The notes under the pieces: model-generated
Told to the model about the DNA's origin: nothing
Seen by the model: only the letters and a program-made list of their open reading frames with translations
The model's database searches: none
Program-made: the position numbers and the translations under genes
Part shown: positions 7,634 to 17,562 of the stretch, piece after piece
How positions within the stretch are numbered: position 1 is the stretch's first letter
Layout of the letters: the number at the start of each line of letters is the position of its first letter
Assembly (NCBI RefSeq): GCF_947258575.1
Contig: NZ_CAMYIV010000012.1
Span: 186,001-250,000, forward strand
DNA length: 64,000 nt
Reading direction: 5' to 3'
Source of the DNA: an uncultured Alcanivorax sp.
Lineage (GTDB): Bacteria > Pseudomonadota > Gammaproteobacteria > Pseudomonadales > Alcanivoracaceae

Positions 7634-8743
7634 ATGCAGCTCAATAGTATTGAAGAACTGATCGAAGACATCCGCCAGGGCAAGATGGTTGTCCTGATGG
7701 ATGATGAAGACCGGGAAAACGAGGGCGATCTGGTGATGGCCGCCGAGCATGTCACCGCCGAGGCCATCAATTTCATGGCCCGCTACGGCCGTGGTCTGAT
7801 CTGTATGCCCATGTCCCGGGAACGCTGTGAGCTGCTGGAACTGCCGTTGATGGTACAGAGCAACGGCAGTGGTTTCGGTACCAAGTTCACTGTGTCCATT
7901 GAGGCCCGTGAAGGGGTCACCACCGGGATTTCCGCTGCCGATCGTGCCCGCACCGTGCAGGCCGCCGTTGCCCGTAATGCCCGCGCCTATGACATCGTCC
8001 AGCCTGGCCACATTTTCCCGTTGATGGCTGAGCCGGGTGGCGTGCTGCGTCGCGCTGGTCATACCGAAGCGTCATGCGACCTGGCCATGCTGGCCGGTTG
8101 CGAGTCTGCCGGGGTGATCTGTGAGGTGATGAACGACGATGGCTCCATGGCCCGTCGTGAAGACCTGGAAGTGTTTGCCAAGGAGCACGACCTGAAGATT
8201 GGCACCATTGCCGACCTGATCCAGTATCGCGCGCTCAACGAGAAAACCATCGAGTTGATGTCCGATAACACGCTGGATACCTGGTACGGTGATTTCCGTC
8301 TGGTCGCCTTCCGCGACACCGTGGATGGTCTGACTCATGTGGCCCTGGTCAAAGGTGAGATCAGCGAAGATAAGGAAGTGACCGTTCGGGTGCATCAGGT
8401 GGATCCCCTGCGAGATCTGATGAGCGCCAAGATGAACGGCCGCACCGGTTGGAACATGCATCGCGTTCTGGAGTCTGTCTCCCAGGCGGATGCCGGCGTG
8501 GTGATTATTCTGGGTCAGGATTATGAATCCCAGGATACCGTGGAGCGGCTGGAAGCCTTCTTCGGCGGCACGGCCAGCAAACCGAAAGGGGAATCCCGGG
8601 CCTACCGCAACATCGGTACCGGCTCCCAGATTCTCAAGGCCCTGGGAGTGCGCAAGATGCGCCTGCTCAGCTCGCCAATGAAGTTTAATGCGCTCAGTGG
8701 TTTCGATCTGGAAATCACCGAGTATGTGGAAGCAGACAGTTAA
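7634..8743 (+). CDS. ribB: 3,4-dihydroxy-2-butanone 4-phosphate synthase with degenerate GTP cyclohydrolase II-like C-terminal domain
   Basis: Residues 1-200 are a complete RibB domain that makes the four-carbon unit of riboflavin from ribulose 5-phosphate: the acidic loop [10 protein letters not shown] lies at residues 23-32 and [13 protein letters not shown] near 140. Residues from about 205 align with GTP cyclohydrolase II in overall form, but the three zinc cysteines of that enzyme are absent (the region reads [13 protein letters not shown]). The second half is therefore unlikely to open GTP, and a separate RibA should exist elsewhere in the genome. Start at 7634 gives 369 aa; the upstream extension to 7547 runs through repeat DNA. 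The same domain form is known in pseudomonads. Confidence 0.93.
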   Translation: MQLNSIEELIEDIRQGKMVVLMDDEDRENEGDLVMAAEHVTAEAINFMARYGRGLICMPMSRERCELLELPLMVQSNGSGFGTKFTVSIEAREGVTTGISAADRARTVQAAVARNARAYDIVQPGHIFPLMAEPGGVLRRAGHTEASCDLAMLAGCESAGVICEVMNDDGSMARREDLEVFAKEHDLKIGTIADLIQYRALNEKTIELMSDNTLDTWYGDFRLVAFRDTVDGLTHVALVKGEISEDKEVTVRVHQVDPLRDLMSAKMNGRTGWNMHRVLESVSQADAGVVIILGQDYESQDTVERLEAFFGGTASKPKGESRAYRNIGTGSQILKALGVRKMRLLSSPMKFNALSGFDLEITEYVEADS

Positions 8744-8749
8744 ATTAAC

Positions 8750-8815
8750 GCTTGCACGCAACATGCTCCACGCTTGCACGCGTGAGGCTTGCTAGCGTGG
8801 AGCGTGTTAGCGAGG
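8750..8815. repeat. Heptad-type imperfect hairpin (locus C) between ribB and ribH
   Basis: A 7-base periodic run of units containing ACGCT or GCACGC fills the gap. CGCAACATGCTCCACGCT at 8757-8774 pairs imperfectly with AGCGTGGAGCGTGTTAGCG near 8796-8814. It ends at the Shine-Dalgarno GAGGA of ribH. Confidence 0.6.
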
Positions 8816-8822
8816 AATAAAC

Positions 8823-9293
8823 ATGCAAAACATCAAAACCCTGGAAGGCACTCTGAATAATGTGGGCGGCCGTTACGGCATCGTCGTGGCCCGCTTCAAC
8901 AGCTTTGTGGTGGAAGCCCTGCTGGAAGGCGCGGTGGATGCGCTGGTTCGTCACGGCGTCAGCCCCGATGACATCGAGATCATCCGTGTGCCTGGTGCCT
9001 GGGAAATGCCGGTGGCAGTGAAGAAGATCATCGAAAAGCGTGACTACGACGCAGTGATCACCCTGGGTGCGGTGATTCGCGGTGGCACCGCCCACTTCGA
9101 ATATGTGGCCGGCGAAGCGGCCAAGGGTATTGCCTCTGTGCAGAACGCCACGGGTGTGCCGGTGGTCTTCGGTGTACTGACCGTGGATACCATCGAGCAG
9201 GCTATCGAGCGTTCCGGCACCAAGGCCGGCAACAAGGGTGCCGAAGCGGCCATGAGCGCGCTGGAAATGGTCTCCCTGTTTAAGGCACTGTAA
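8823..9293 (+). CDS. ribH: 6,7-dimethyl-8-ribityllumazine synthase
   Basis: Condenses the pyrimidine intermediate with the butanone phosphate made by RibB; product goes to RibE. The 156-aa sequence has the family landmarks: [15 protein letters not shown] (residues 23-37), [12 protein letters not shown] (about 57-68), [14 protein letters not shown] (about 81-94) with the catalytic histidine. GAGGA precedes the ATG by six bases. nusB follows 60 bases downstream. Confidence 0.97.
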   Translation: MQNIKTLEGTLNNVGGRYGIVVARFNSFVVEALLEGAVDALVRHGVSPDDIEIIRVPGAWEMPVAVKKIIEKRDYDAVITLGAVIRGGTAHFEYVAGEAAKGIASVQNATGVPVVFGVLTVDTIEQAIERSGTKAGNKGAEAAMSALEMVSLFKAL

Positions 9294-9353
9294 TTATTCG
9301 GGACGCGGCGCGGGGCGCAGGCGTCCCGCACCACTTCCTGACGTTGAGGCAGC

Positions 9354-9806
9354 ATGAACAATCCTTCCACACCCAGTGCCCGCCGCAAGGCGCGCCGATT
9401 CACCATGCAGGCCCTGTATCAATGGCAGCTGGCCGGTGCCGCCGTAAGCGACATCGAAGCCCAGTTCCTGGCTAACCAGGATTTTGCCAAGGCAGATCGC
9501 GAGTACTTCCATGACCTGCTGCACGGGGTGCCGGCCCAGGTGAAAGAGCTCGACGAGCTGCTGACGCCCTATCTGGATCGTCGGGTAGAGGAGCTGTCCC
9601 AGATCGAGAAAGCGATCCTGCGACTCGGCGCCTACGAGCTGAAAGAGCGCCTGGATGTACCCTATCGGGTGGTGATCAACGAAGGTATCGAACTGGCCAA
9701 GGTGTTCGGCGCCGACGATTCCTTCAAGTACGTCAACGGCGTACTCGACAAGCTGGCGCGCAAGCTGCGCTACCAGGAAGCGTCAGAACGTCCTTTCCGC
9801 GATTGA
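9354..9806 (+). CDS. nusB: Transcription antitermination factor NusB
   Basis: RNA-binding partner of NusE (S10) in rRNA antitermination. The 150-aa, helical protein opens with [21 protein letters not shown] and ends with [16 protein letters not shown], both conserved in the family. It follows ribH, as in many gammaproteobacteria, and precedes thiL by about 40 bases. Confidence 0.96.
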   Translation: MNNPSTPSARRKARRFTMQALYQWQLAGAAVSDIEAQFLANQDFAKADREYFHDLLHGVPAQVKELDELLTPYLDRRVEELSQIEKAILRLGAYELKERLDVPYRVVINEGIELAKVFGADDSFKYVNGVLDKLARKLRYQEASERPFRD

Positions 9807-9846
9807 GCGGATGCGCGCAGGGCTCCCTGCGCGCTATGCTTCTCCC

Positions 9847-10800
9847 ATGACAGACACCCCAAAGCCGCAGAGCCTGGATGAGTTTTCCCTGATCCGGCGC
9901 TACTTTCATCGCCATGGTCACCACGGCCCTGATACCGGCGTGGTGCTCGGCCCCGGTGATGATGCGGCCATCCTGACTCCCCCTGCCGGTCAGCAACTGG
10001 TGATGACCCAGGACACCAGCCTGGCCGGTCGCCATTTCCCTGACGACATGGATGCCGCCGATGTGGGCTATCGCTGCCTGGCGGTGAATCTGTCCGACCT
10101 GGCGGCGATGGGCGCCGATCCCCTCTGGTTTCTGCTTTCGCTGACGCTACCCGACGTGGATGAAGGCTGGCTGGCCGGCTTTGCCGATGGCATGTTTACC
10201 CTGGCGGACCAGGCCGTCATCTCCCTGGTGGGGGGCGACGTGACCCGGGGCCCGCTGTCTGTTTCCATTCAGGCCACCGGGGCGGTGCCGCCGGGGCAGG
10301 CCCTGCGGCGTGATGGCGCGCAGCCAGGCGATCGCATCTGTGTGGGCGGTGTCACTGGGGCAGGCCTGCTGGGTTTGCAGCAATGGCAACAGGGGATGCG
10401 CAGCGGTGCCGCCATCGATCATTTCCGGCGTCCGTCTCCGCAACTCAGTCTGGGGCTGGCGCTGCGTGGTCGCGCTACGGCCTGCATTGATATCTCCGAC
10501 GGGGTGCTGGCGGACCTGGGCCATATTCTGGCCGCGTCCGGTAGTCTGGGGGCCTGTTTGCAGGAAGATGCCCTGCCGCTGGGCAGTGCGGTGCTGGCCG
10601 GTTGCAGCGAGGCAGAACAACGTCGCCTGCAGCTCCAGGGTGGCGATGATTACCTGCTGCTTTTTACCCTGCCAGCGCAGGAAAGCCTGCCGCCGGGCTG
10701 CTATTGTCTGGGCACGGTGGAGCAGCAGGAGGGCCTGCGACTGGCAGGCCGGGACGGAACAATAACGACGTTGCACGCCACTGGCTGGCAGCATTTTTGA
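9847..10800 (+). CDS. thiL: Thiamine-monophosphate kinase
   Basis: Phosphorylates thiamine monophosphate to thiamine diphosphate with ATP. The 317-aa sequence shows DEFSLIRRYF at the start, GPGDDAAIL at about residue 35, the metal/ATP loops DTSLAGRHFP and GGDVTRGPLSVS, and CIDISDGVLADLGH. The start at 9847 (MTDTPKPQ) fits family length better than 9811, whose extra residues come from the intergenic stretch. pgpA follows after a short degenerate heptad region. Confidence 0.93.
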   Translation: MTDTPKPQSLDEFSLIRRYFHRHGHHGPDTGVVLGPGDDAAILTPPAGQQLVMTQDTSLAGRHFPDDMDAADVGYRCLAVNLSDLAAMGADPLWFLLSLTLPDVDEGWLAGFADGMFTLADQAVISLVGGDVTRGPLSVSIQATGAVPPGQALRRDGAQPGDRICVGGVTGAGLLGLQQWQQGMRSGAAIDHFRRPSPQLSLGLALRGRATACIDISDGVLADLGHILAASGSLGACLQEDALPLGSAVLAGCSEAEQRRLQLQGGDDYLLLFTLPAQESLPPGCYCLGTVEQQEGLRLAGRDGTITTLHATGWQHF

Positions 10801-10857
10801 GTAACGCACACGGGCTTGTCGGCATGTGGGGTGACGCATGTTGCGTGTTGCGTACAA
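10801..10857. repeat. Degenerate heptad-type repeat (locus D) between thiL and pgpA
   Basis: The gap shows 7-base periodicity with units such as GTTGCGT and a left part, GTAACGCACAC, that pairs imperfectly with GTGTTGCGTAC at 10843-10853. It is the least clear member of the heptad set. Because it could also be read as the first codons of pgpA from 10838, it bears on the choice of that start. Confidence 0.4.
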
Positions 10858-10864
10858 GCGAGAG

Positions 10865-11356
10865 ATGTCGATGGAACTGAAACGCCCGAAGATGACAAAC
10901 CCGGTCCACTTTCTTGCCTTCGGCTTTGGCTCGGGCCTGGCGCCCATTGCGCCGGGGACCTTCGGCACGGTGGCTGCCATGCCGATCTGGTGGCTATGTG
11001 CCCAGCTGCCGCTGTGGGGCTATCTGCTGGTGACGGCGCTGGTGATCGCAGTAGGCCCGTTCCTGTGTGGGAAAACCTCCCATGACATGCACGTACACGA
11101 TCACCCGGGTATTGTCTGGGATGAAATCGCTGGCCTGCTGATCACCATGATTGCGGTGCCGGTGACCTGGTGGGGGGCGCTGGCGGGGTTCGTGGCTTTC
11201 CGGGTGTTCGACATTATCAAGCCCTGGCCCATCGGCTGGCTGGACCGTCGCGTGGAAGGCGGGCTGGGGATCATGGTGGACGACCTGCTGGCCGGGGTGT
11301 ATGCGGCGGTGGTGGTACAGCTGCTGATTGTTTTCCTGCCGCAGTGGTTTACCTGA
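10865..11356 (+). CDS. pgpA: Phosphatidylglycerophosphatase A
   Basis: Inner-membrane phosphatase that makes phosphatidylglycerol from its phosphate. The sequence NPVHFLAFGFGSGLAPIAPGTFGT, the acidic motif DHPGIVWDEIAGLLITM and the end region RRVEGGLGIMVDDLLAG with D and E residues are the family hallmarks; four hydrophobic segments are visible. Start at 10865 (163 aa) gives the usual N terminus; the frame also opens at 10838, inside the repeat. The thiL-pgpA order is common in gammaproteobacteria. Confidence 0.92.
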   Translation: MSMELKRPKMTNPVHFLAFGFGSGLAPIAPGTFGTVAAMPIWWLCAQLPLWGYLLVTALVIAVGPFLCGKTSHDMHVHDHPGIVWDEIAGLLITMIAVPVTWWGALAGFVAFRVFDIIKPWPIGWLDRRVEGGLGIMVDDLLAGVYAAVVVQLLIVFLPQWFT

Positions 11357-11543
11357 GCAATCGCAGGAAACGTCGCCAGGGTGGGCAGAGGTTGCAGGTC
11401 GCCGGTATGTGTCTTGTTGCACTGGTTTGAATTGCCCTAATATCGTTTTGTCACTACCGCTGGCACGAAAAGGATAGCGCCACACCGGGTTAGCTTTTAG
11501 CCTGAATGGATAATAACTGACCAACCGCAGGCAGGGATTTGCC

Positions 11544-12764
11544 ATGTCGGATACCGATCCCCGTACCAGACGGGTGGTGGTGCCGGGGGTGCGCTGGCTA
11601 CGCTTTCCCCGGCGCCTGGAAACGGAATATCGTGAATATCAGTGCCGGGAAGCCGTGGAAGGTTTCCGGGTTAATGCCTTTTATATTCTTCTGCTTTATC
11701 TCCTTCTGATCTCCGGTATCTATGCGTTGGCGCCGGAAGCGGTACGTGGCCGCTGGCTGGCGACCTATATCTGGGTAGGGGTCATCGTGCTGGTGGCTGG
11801 CGGTCTTGCCCAGGTGTCGGCCCTGAATCGTTATTTTCCCTGGTATGCGGGGCTGGGAAGTTTTCTGGCGGTGGCGGTGTCCATGGCCATCCCTGGTTTC
11901 ATTGATGGATCGGTCTCCGTCCAGCTGGCCCATGTGTCGGTGATCTATGCGTTGGTGATTGTTTACGCGATGGTGGGCCTGCGCTTCCCGGTGGCGGTAG
12001 CGGCGTGTTGGGGAGGGGGGCTGCTGGGTTGGTGGCTGTCTGAGCGCTTCGGCCACGGAGTGGACTGGCAGGTGACCCACCGTACCTATACCGGGGTGAG
12101 CCTGCTGGGGATGTTCCTGTGCTATACCTCCGAAGTGCGAGATCGCCTGCTGTTTTTCAATCAGCGGCAATTGCTGCGCCAGCAACAACGCACCCAGGCG
12201 CTGGCCGAACGGCTCCATCGGCTCAGTCGGGAAGACAGCCTGACCGGGCTTGCCAATAGGCGTTCCTTTGATGAGGCCCTGGATCGGGAATGGCGCCGCT
12301 GCCAGCGTGAGCAGCAACCGCTGACGATCATGCTGGTGGATGTGGACTGCTTCAAAGCCTACAACGACCATTACGGACACCTGCAGGGAGACCGCTGTCT
12401 TCAGCAGCTGTCCAATGAACTGCGGCGTTACGGGCGACGGGGTGGCGACGTGGTGGCACGCTTCGGTGGTGAGGAATTCGTGTTGCTCTATCCCGGCATT
12501 GCTGACACCGAGGCACAACAACTGGCCTCACGGGTATGCCGCTCGATACGCGCTCTGGCAATGCCTCATGCCTGTAATCCCGGCACCGGCGAAGTCACTG
12601 TCAGCGTGGGCGTGGCCGTATTGACCCCCAGCCCGAAACAGACCGCAAGGGCCCTGCTGGATGCGGCGGACCGCGCCCTGTATCAGGCAAAACAAAGCGG
12701 CCGGGACACCTGGCGACTGTATGAACCGCCACCCAGGGTGCGGCTGGTCAAGGATGACAGGTGA
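11544..12764 (+). CDS. Membrane-bound diguanylate cyclase (GGDEF)
   Basis: 406 aa. Residues 40-200 hold about six hydrophobic segments, a MASE-like membrane sensor of no family I can name. A short coiled segment (NQRQLLRQQQRTQALAERLH) links to a GGDEF domain at about residues 230-395, with SLTGLANRRSFD and the active-site motif RFGGEEF. The site is intact, so cyclic di-GMP synthesis is expected. No RxxD inhibitory site is obvious just before the motif. AGGGA precedes the ATG. It stands alone and ends next to convergent dxs. Confidence 0.92.
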   Translation: MSDTDPRTRRVVVPGVRWLRFPRRLETEYREYQCREAVEGFRVNAFYILLLYLLLISGIYALAPEAVRGRWLATYIWVGVIVLVAGGLAQVSALNRYFPWYAGLGSFLAVAVSMAIPGFIDGSVSVQLAHVSVIYALVIVYAMVGLRFPVAVAACWGGGLLGWWLSERFGHGVDWQVTHRTYTGVSLLGMFLCYTSEVRDRLLFFNQRQLLRQQQRTQALAERLHRLSREDSLTGLANRRSFDEALDREWRRCQREQQPLTIMLVDVDCFKAYNDHYGHLQGDRCLQQLSNELRRYGRRGGDVVARFGGEEFVLLYPGIADTEAQQLASRVCRSIRALAMPHACNPGTGEVTVSVGVAVLTPSPKQTARALLDAADRALYQAKQSGRDTWRLYEPPPRVRLVKDDR

Positions 12765-12776
12765 ATCGCCTGATGC

Positions 12777-12860
12777 TCGACGCCAGACGCCGAACGCAAA
12801 GAATCAAAAACCGGTTGATGCGAAAGCGGCGCCCTTGCGCTGACTAGCGTCGGAGGCCTC
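12777..12860. repeat. Heptad-type repeat (locus E) between convergent diguanylate cyclase and dxs
   Basis: Left units at 12777-12797 read CTCGACG, CCAGACG and a third of the same type. A weaker inverted counterpart (GACTAGCGTCGGAG) lies at 12842-12855. The interior has a GCG-rich hairpin. No clear T-run terminator is seen for either gene, so this structure is the best candidate for 3'-end formation here. Confidence 0.5.
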
Positions 12861-12861
12861 T

Positions 12862-14778
12862 TCAGCGTGCTTCGCGCAGGCGTTGCTGTTCGCTCAGGCG
12901 GGTGCGTATTTGCGTCTCGATACCCTGGGCATCCAGTCCGGCCTCGGCCAGTAGCACATCCCGCTTGCCGTGGTGGATGAAGTGATCCGGCAGGGCCAGG
13001 TTGAGCACATCCACCAGCAGACCTTCCTCGTGAAGCAGCTCGTTCACTGCCGAGCCGGCCCCGCCCATACGCTGGTGGTCTTCCACGGTCACCAGCAGGG
13101 TGTGGCTGGCGGCGGCCTTGAGGATGCCGTCACGATCCAGAGGCTTCACCCAGCGCATATCCAGCACCGTGGCATTGATCGCCTTTCCCGCTTCCTGCGC
13201 TGCCGGGGTGAGGGCGCCGAAGGCCAGGATCGCCACCTGCTGGCCGTCGCGCAGGGTACGCGCCTGGCCGATGGGCAGGGCTTCCATGGTCTCTTCAATC
13301 TCTACGCCGGGCCCGGTGCCGCGGGGGTAGCGCACTGCCGCCGGGCCTTCGTGCTGGTAGGCGCTATACAGTAATTGCCGGCACTCGTTCTCGTCGGAGG
13401 GGGCGGCGATGATCATGTTGGGCACGGTGCGCAGGTAGGCCAGGTCAAACACGCCGCCATGGGTAGCGCCGTCTTCGCCGACCAGGCCGGCCCGGTCCAG
13501 GCCGAAGGTTACATCCAGATCCTGCAGGGCCACGTCATGGATCAGCTGGTCGTAGCCGCGCTGCAGGAAGGTGGAGTAGATCGCCACCACCGGTTTCTGC
13601 TTTTCGCAGGCCAGGCCGCCGGCCAGGGTTACCGCGTGCTGTTCGCAGATCGCCACGTCATGAAAGCGGTCCGGAAAGCGCTGGCTGAATTCCACCATGC
13701 CGGAGCCTTCGCACATGGCCGGGGTAATGCCCACCAGGCGTTTGTCTTGTTCGGCCATGTCGCACAGCCACTGGCCAAAGATGTCCTGGTACTTGGGTTT
13801 CTTCGGCTGGCTGGGGACGGCCACCTGTACCTTCGGTTTGGGCTCGATCTTGTTGATGGCGTGGTAGCCCACCGGGTCCGCTTCGGCGGGGGCGAAGCCC
13901 TTGCCCTTGGTGGTGTAGATATGCAGTAACTGCGGCCCTTCCAGGGCGCGCATGTTGCCCAGGGTGCGCACCAGTTCGTCCACATTATGGCCGTCGATGG
14001 GACCGATGTAGTTGAAGCCGATGGCCTCGAACAGCATGTCCGGGCTCACCATGTTCTTCATGCTTTCTTCGGTACGGCGGATAAAATCCCAGGCCGCCGG
14101 CATGGTGGAGAGCACCTTCTTGCCGCCTTCGCGCAGGGCGATATAGCTCTTGCTGGCCCAGATGCGGGCGAAGTAGTTGGACAGGCCTCCCACATTGTGG
14201 GAAATCGACATGTTGTTGTCGTTGAGGATCACCAGCAGGTTGGAGCGGGTGTGGGCGGCGTGGCTCATGGCCTCGAAGGCCTGGCCGGCGGTCATGGCGC
14301 CGTCACCGATGATGGCCACGGCACGACGGTCGCTGCCCGCCATTTCCGCGCCCAACGCCATGCCCAGGGCCGCGCTGATGGAGGTGGAGGAGTGGCCCAC
14401 ACCAAAGGTGTCGTACTCGGATTCGCTACGCTTGGGAAAACCGGACAGGCCATCCTGCTGGCGGATACTGGTAATGCCTTCGCGGCGGCCGGTGAGAATC
14501 TTGTGAGGGTAGCACTGGTGGCCCACATCCCATACCAGCCGGTCGTCGGGGGTGTTGTACAGGTAGTGGAGGGCGACGGTCAGCTCCACCACGCCCAGGC
14601 CGGCGCCGAAGTGTCCACCACACTGGCCCACCGCATAAAGCAGGTATTCACGCAGTTCGTCCACCACCTGCTCCAGCCGGGTGGCTGGCAGCCGTCGCAA
14701 CTCGGCGGGGCTGGTCAGAGTGTCCAGCAGCGGAGTGGCCGGGCGAGTCAGCGGGATTTGCGTAAATGTCTTGGGCAT
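12862..14778 (-). CDS. dxs: 1-deoxy-D-xylulose-5-phosphate synthase
   Basis: Thiamine-diphosphate enzyme that starts the MEP isoprenoid pathway from pyruvate and glyceraldehyde 3-phosphate. The 638-aa protein shows [22 protein letters not shown], the ThDP motif [26 protein letters not shown], the pyrimidine domain with [12 protein letters not shown] and [15 protein letters not shown], and the C-terminal transketolase domain. Start at 14778 ([19 protein letters not shown]) matches the pseudomonad N terminus; the longer frame from 14802 is less likely. It is the last gene of an xseB-ispA-dxs unit. Confidence 0.96.
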   Translation of the reverse strand: MPKTFTQIPLTRPATPLLDTLTSPAELRRLPATRLEQVVDELREYLLYAVGQCGGHFGAGLGVVELTVALHYLYNTPDDRLVWDVGHQCYPHKILTGRREGITSIRQQDGLSGFPKRSESEYDTFGVGHSSTSISAALGMALGAEMAGSDRRAVAIIGDGAMTAGQAFEAMSHAAHTRSNLLVILNDNNMSISHNVGGLSNYFARIWASKSYIALREGGKKVLSTMPAAWDFIRRTEESMKNMVSPDMLFEAIGFNYIGPIDGHNVDELVRTLGNMRALEGPQLLHIYTTKGKGFAPAEADPVGYHAINKIEPKPKVQVAVPSQPKKPKYQDIFGQWLCDMAEQDKRLVGITPAMCEGSGMVEFSQRFPDRFHDVAICEQHAVTLAGGLACEKQKPVVAIYSTFLQRGYDQLIHDVALQDLDVTFGLDRAGLVGEDGATHGGVFDLAYLRTVPNMIIAAPSDENECRQLLYSAYQHEGPAAVRYPRGTGPGVEIEETMEALPIGQARTLRDGQQVAILAFGALTPAAQEAGKAINATVLDMRWVKPLDRDGILKAAASHTLLVTVEDHQRMGGAGSAVNELLHEEGLLVDVLNLALPDHFIHHGKRDVLLAEAGLDAQGIETQIRTRLSEQQRLREAR

Positions 14779-14844
14779 AGAGGTATGCAGCCTGAAATGC
14801 ACGGCGAAATGAGTGCCTAGTATACCTTCACCGGGCGTCAGGCG

Positions 14845-15741
14845 TCAGTGATCGCGGGAGATGATGTATTGTGCCAATTGTTGCAATGGTTGGGCGCGTT
14901 CTCCATAGCCGGCCAGGGTCTGCTGGGCTTGTTGGCACAGTTCCCGCGCCCGCTGCTGGCTCTGTTCCAGACCAAGCAGGGAGGGAAAGGTGCTTTTCTG
15001 CAGTTTCTGGTCGGAGCCGGAGGGTTTGCCCAGCTGCTCGGTGCCGGCGGTGATATCGAGAATATCGTCCTGTATCTGGAAGGCCAGGCCGATGGCATCG
15101 CCAAACCGGTTCAGGTCATCGAGCAGGGCAGGGGCGTCCACTTCCGCGGCGAAATAGCCCAGTTGCAGGCTGGCAGTGATAAGCCGACCGGTCTTCAGAT
15201 AATGCATTTCTTCCAGTGCCGCGACAGTCTGCTGCTGGCCCTGGGCGAGCATGTCCTGCATCTGGCCGGCGGCCATGCCGTCCACGCCGGCGGCCAGACA
15301 CAGGTGCTGGATCATGGCGATGCGGGTTTCTGCGCGGTAATGGCCGCTGTTGGCGAGCAATTCGAAAGCACGGGTATGCAGGGTGTCGCCGGCGAGGATG
15401 GCGGTGGCCTCGTCGAAAGCCTTGTGACAGGTGGGCTGGCCCCGACGCAGATCGTCGTCGTCCATGGCTGGCAGGTCGTCGTGGACCAGCGAATAGGCAT
15501 GGATCAATTCTACCGCGGCGGCGGGCACATCGGCTTTGCCAGATTTGGCCCCGGCCAGCTGGGCGGCGCCGTAGACCAGTAGCGGGCGAATTCGCTTACC
15601 GCCGCTGAGTGCGGCATAGCGCATGGCCTGGCTCAGCCGCGGTGCGGCGCTGGCGGCAGGCACGAAGGTATCCAGTGCCTGCTCCAGGCGGGCCCGGCTG
15701 ATTTCACCAAGCTGGTCCAGGGCGGGGAAGCTACTGGCCAT
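14845..15741 (-). CDS. ispA: Farnesyl diphosphate synthase
   Basis: Condenses isopentenyl units to farnesyl diphosphate. The 298-aa helical prenyltransferase has both aspartate-rich motifs (DDLPAMDDDD, and DDILD near residue 226) and GGKRIRPLLVYGAA near residue 45. Start at 15741 (MASSFPALDQLGEI) overlaps the xseB end by 11 bases, a coupling typical of this pair; the frame upstream to 15864 is only an xseB shadow. dxs follows 66 bases downstream, so two isoprenoid steps are made from one transcript. Confidence 0.95.
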   Translation of the reverse strand: MASSFPALDQLGEISRARLEQALDTFVPAASAAPRLSQAMRYAALSGGKRIRPLLVYGAAQLAGAKSGKADVPAAAVELIHAYSLVHDDLPAMDDDDLRRGQPTCHKAFDEATAILAGDTLHTRAFELLANSGHYRAETRIAMIQHLCLAAGVDGMAAGQMQDMLAQGQQQTVAALEEMHYLKTGRLITASLQLGYFAAEVDAPALLDDLNRFGDAIGLAFQIQDDILDITAGTEQLGKPSGSDQKLQKSTFPSLLGLEQSQQRARELCQQAQQTLAGYGERAQPLQQLAQYIISRDH

Positions 15742-15973
15742 TATCTTCACCGGCAAAAGGAGCCGGCTCGGCGTCAGTGTTCTGCTCCAGCAGAATACGT
15801 ACCTTCTGCTCGGCCTGCTGCAGGGCCTGTTGGCATTCCCGGGACAGGCGAACCCCTTCTTCAAAGGCTTTCAGGGATTCTTCCAGGGTCAGGTCACCGG
15901 ATTCCATCCGTTCCACCAGGGATTCCAGATTGTCCAGTGAGGTTTCCAGCGCGGGGGCTGCCTGCTTTGCCAT
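15731..15973 (-). CDS. xseB: Exodeoxyribonuclease VII small subunit
   Basis: 80-aa helical subunit that partners XseA to degrade single-stranded DNA. The core reads LDNLESLVERMESGDLTLEESL then KAFEEGVRLSRECQQALQQAEQKV, the standard family sequence. It is the first gene of the xseB-ispA-dxs unit; a GGAGA lies just before the ATG. Confidence 0.95.
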   Translation of the reverse strand: MAKQAAPALETSLDNLESLVERMESGDLTLEESLKAFEEGVRLSRECQQALQQAEQKVRILLEQNTDAEPAPFAGEDNGQ

Positions 15974-16466
15974 GGGTATCTCCTAGCCTGAGTGTGTCAC
16001 CAAAACGCGCTGAGCTATTCACAGGTGCGATGATAGCAGTCAGAAAGGCAGTTTGGGCGGTCTGGGTCAGTGCATCCGGCGGGAACAGTAATGCACAGGC
16101 GGTAGTGAATCAATTGCTATCTACCGATCTGCGGGGGCCCGATGGTCCATTGTTCGATTTTTTTGATGGGTTGCAAGTGGCTGATAATGAAAGGGTAAAC
16201 ACGGGATTTCAGAAGCAGGAGGGGATTGATTCCAAATGGTTCTAAACAGGGGGTTCCGGTGCTGGCGGCGGCTTGCTTATAGTGAAATGCCCGCCGGAGG
16301 CCGCAGGCAGCTTCTTCCTCTGATCTCCTAAGCTATGGCGTTTAGTCTGCGTCACCGGCGGGGATCCTCTCAAAGCGGCAACAGCGTAACCCCCAAGCAT
16401 AAACAACGTAACAGGCCGCGCCCTGGCTGGGCGCGGCCTGTTACGTTTTAAGCCGTGCCGTCGCGT
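15974..16466. other. 493-base intergenic stretch between xseB and the porin gene
   Basis: Carries the promoter region of xseB and, near its left-gene side, the long hairpin annotated at 16407-16449. Open frames crossing it have no family resemblance and start or end in neighbours' shadows. I see no further gene, repeat or RNA here. Confidence 0.5.
16407..16449. terminator. Strong hairpin with AGGCCGCGCCC core, terminator of the porin unit
   Basis: A 17-bp perfect stem (left 16407-16423, right 16429-16445) with a 5-base loop, then TTTT on the plus strand. It lies just beyond the porin stop at 16467. The core AGGCCGCGCCC/GGGCGCGGCCT recurs at 56085 and 62931, and in a variant form at 32267, as the central hairpin of heptad-arm loci. 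Here the heptad arms are missing. Confidence 0.75.
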
Positions 16467-17534
16467 TCAGAAATCGTAGCGCAGCCCCACCGTGAAGACC
16501 TGTCCGTCGCTTTGTACCTGGTAGCCAGCCAACGGATTGAAGCTGTCCGAGTTGGGGGTGTAGATGGCGTAGCCCAGCTCTTCATAGAAGTATTCGGCGA
16601 AGAACTTGAGCGCCTCGGTATGCTGGTAGTCCATGCCCACATGGACGGAATCACCCTGGAAAAAGGCTTCCCCTTCTCCGTCGGACTCTTCCCCTTGAGC
16701 GTACATGGCCTTGAAGGTGTACTTGTTCCAGCTGTAGGAGCCGTACAGGTTGTAGGTGACGGGATCGTCATCGACGGTGACGCTGCTGTGGGACAGCAGT
16801 TGTTCCACCTTGGCCGCAAAACGCCAGGGCCCGGTGGTGTACGTGGCTGACGCGCCGACCTGATCCGGGCGGTCACCTGAGTCCTGTTCGGTGTCCTGAT
16901 AGGCAGCTGCCAGTGTCAGGTTATCCACTGACCAGGACAGGGCATATTGCATGGTATCCAGGTAGCTGGTGCCGGCTTCGTCTGTCATGTCCACCCCGGA
17001 GACCGTGGCGGTGATTCCGGCCATGCTCGGCGAGGTATAGGTCAGGGCGTCGCGGCGAAAGGCGGCCTGGGTGGCATAACCGGAATAGAACGAACTGAAG
17101 AAATCCACCGGGTAGGCCACGTTGTTGTAGTAGGCCAGCCACTGGGTGCCCACCGTCACGCTGCCGTATTGATCATGGGCCGCAGAAATCGTCGCCACCC
17201 GCGGCATGCTGTTGTTGTCTTCTTTATAGAGTTCATGAAAGAAGGTGGGGTCCTCGGCACGCAGACGGGCAGAGTTGATCGGAAATTCCAGCGTGGCAGT
17301 GATATCCACGTTGTCGAAGTCGTTGTAGATAGCGCTGACGCCGAGCCGCGAATAGGCGTCTCGCAGGCCGGTATAGGAGTCGTCCTCTCCGGGCTGGGCT
17401 TCATCCACGGAAACCGCTTCCGCCTGGATGCGCAATGAACCGTAGGGGGTCACCGTCAGTTCCGCATTGGCGGGCAGGGTGGCCATGCCGGTGAGCAGCG
17501 CCGCGCTGAGCGGCAGAGTGTATGGGTATTTCAT
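16467..17534 (-). CDS. Outer-membrane porin linked to the ectoine TRAP genes
   Basis: 355 aa: a signal peptide (MKYPYTLPLSAALLTGMATLPANA), then a beta-rich chain with alternating aromatic strands and a terminal phenylalanine (VGLRYDF), the barrel-assembly signal. It resembles general gram-negative porins. GGGAG stands seven bases before the ATG at 17534, which decides the start against a longer frame from 17570. It begins 28 bases after the teaD-like gene, so it is likely the last gene of the TRAP operon and may give the solute passage through the outer membrane. Substrate is inference only. Confidence 0.85.
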   Translation of the reverse strand: MKYPYTLPLSAALLTGMATLPANAELTVTPYGSLRIQAEAVSVDEAQPGEDDSYTGLRDAYSRLGVSAIYNDFDNVDITATLEFPINSARLRAEDPTFFHELYKEDNNSMPRVATISAAHDQYGSVTVGTQWLAYYNNVAYPVDFFSSFYSGYATQAAFRRDALTYTSPSMAGITATVSGVDMTDEAGTSYLDTMQYALSWSVDNLTLAAAYQDTEQDSGDRPDQVGASATYTTGPWRFAAKVEQLLSHSSVTVDDDPVTYNLYGSYSWNKYTFKAMYAQGEESDGEGEAFFQGDSVHVGMDYQHTEALKFFAEYFYEELGYAIYTPNSDSFNPLAGYQVQSDGQVFTVGLRYDF

Positions 17535-17562
17535 CCTTGAGCTCCCTTCTTTTGTTTTAAAT

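Noticed and set aside
15742-15864. Longer ispA start in the xseB shadow
   Set aside because: The extra 41 residues are an out-of-frame reading of xseB and do not look like a farnesyl diphosphate synthase N terminus.
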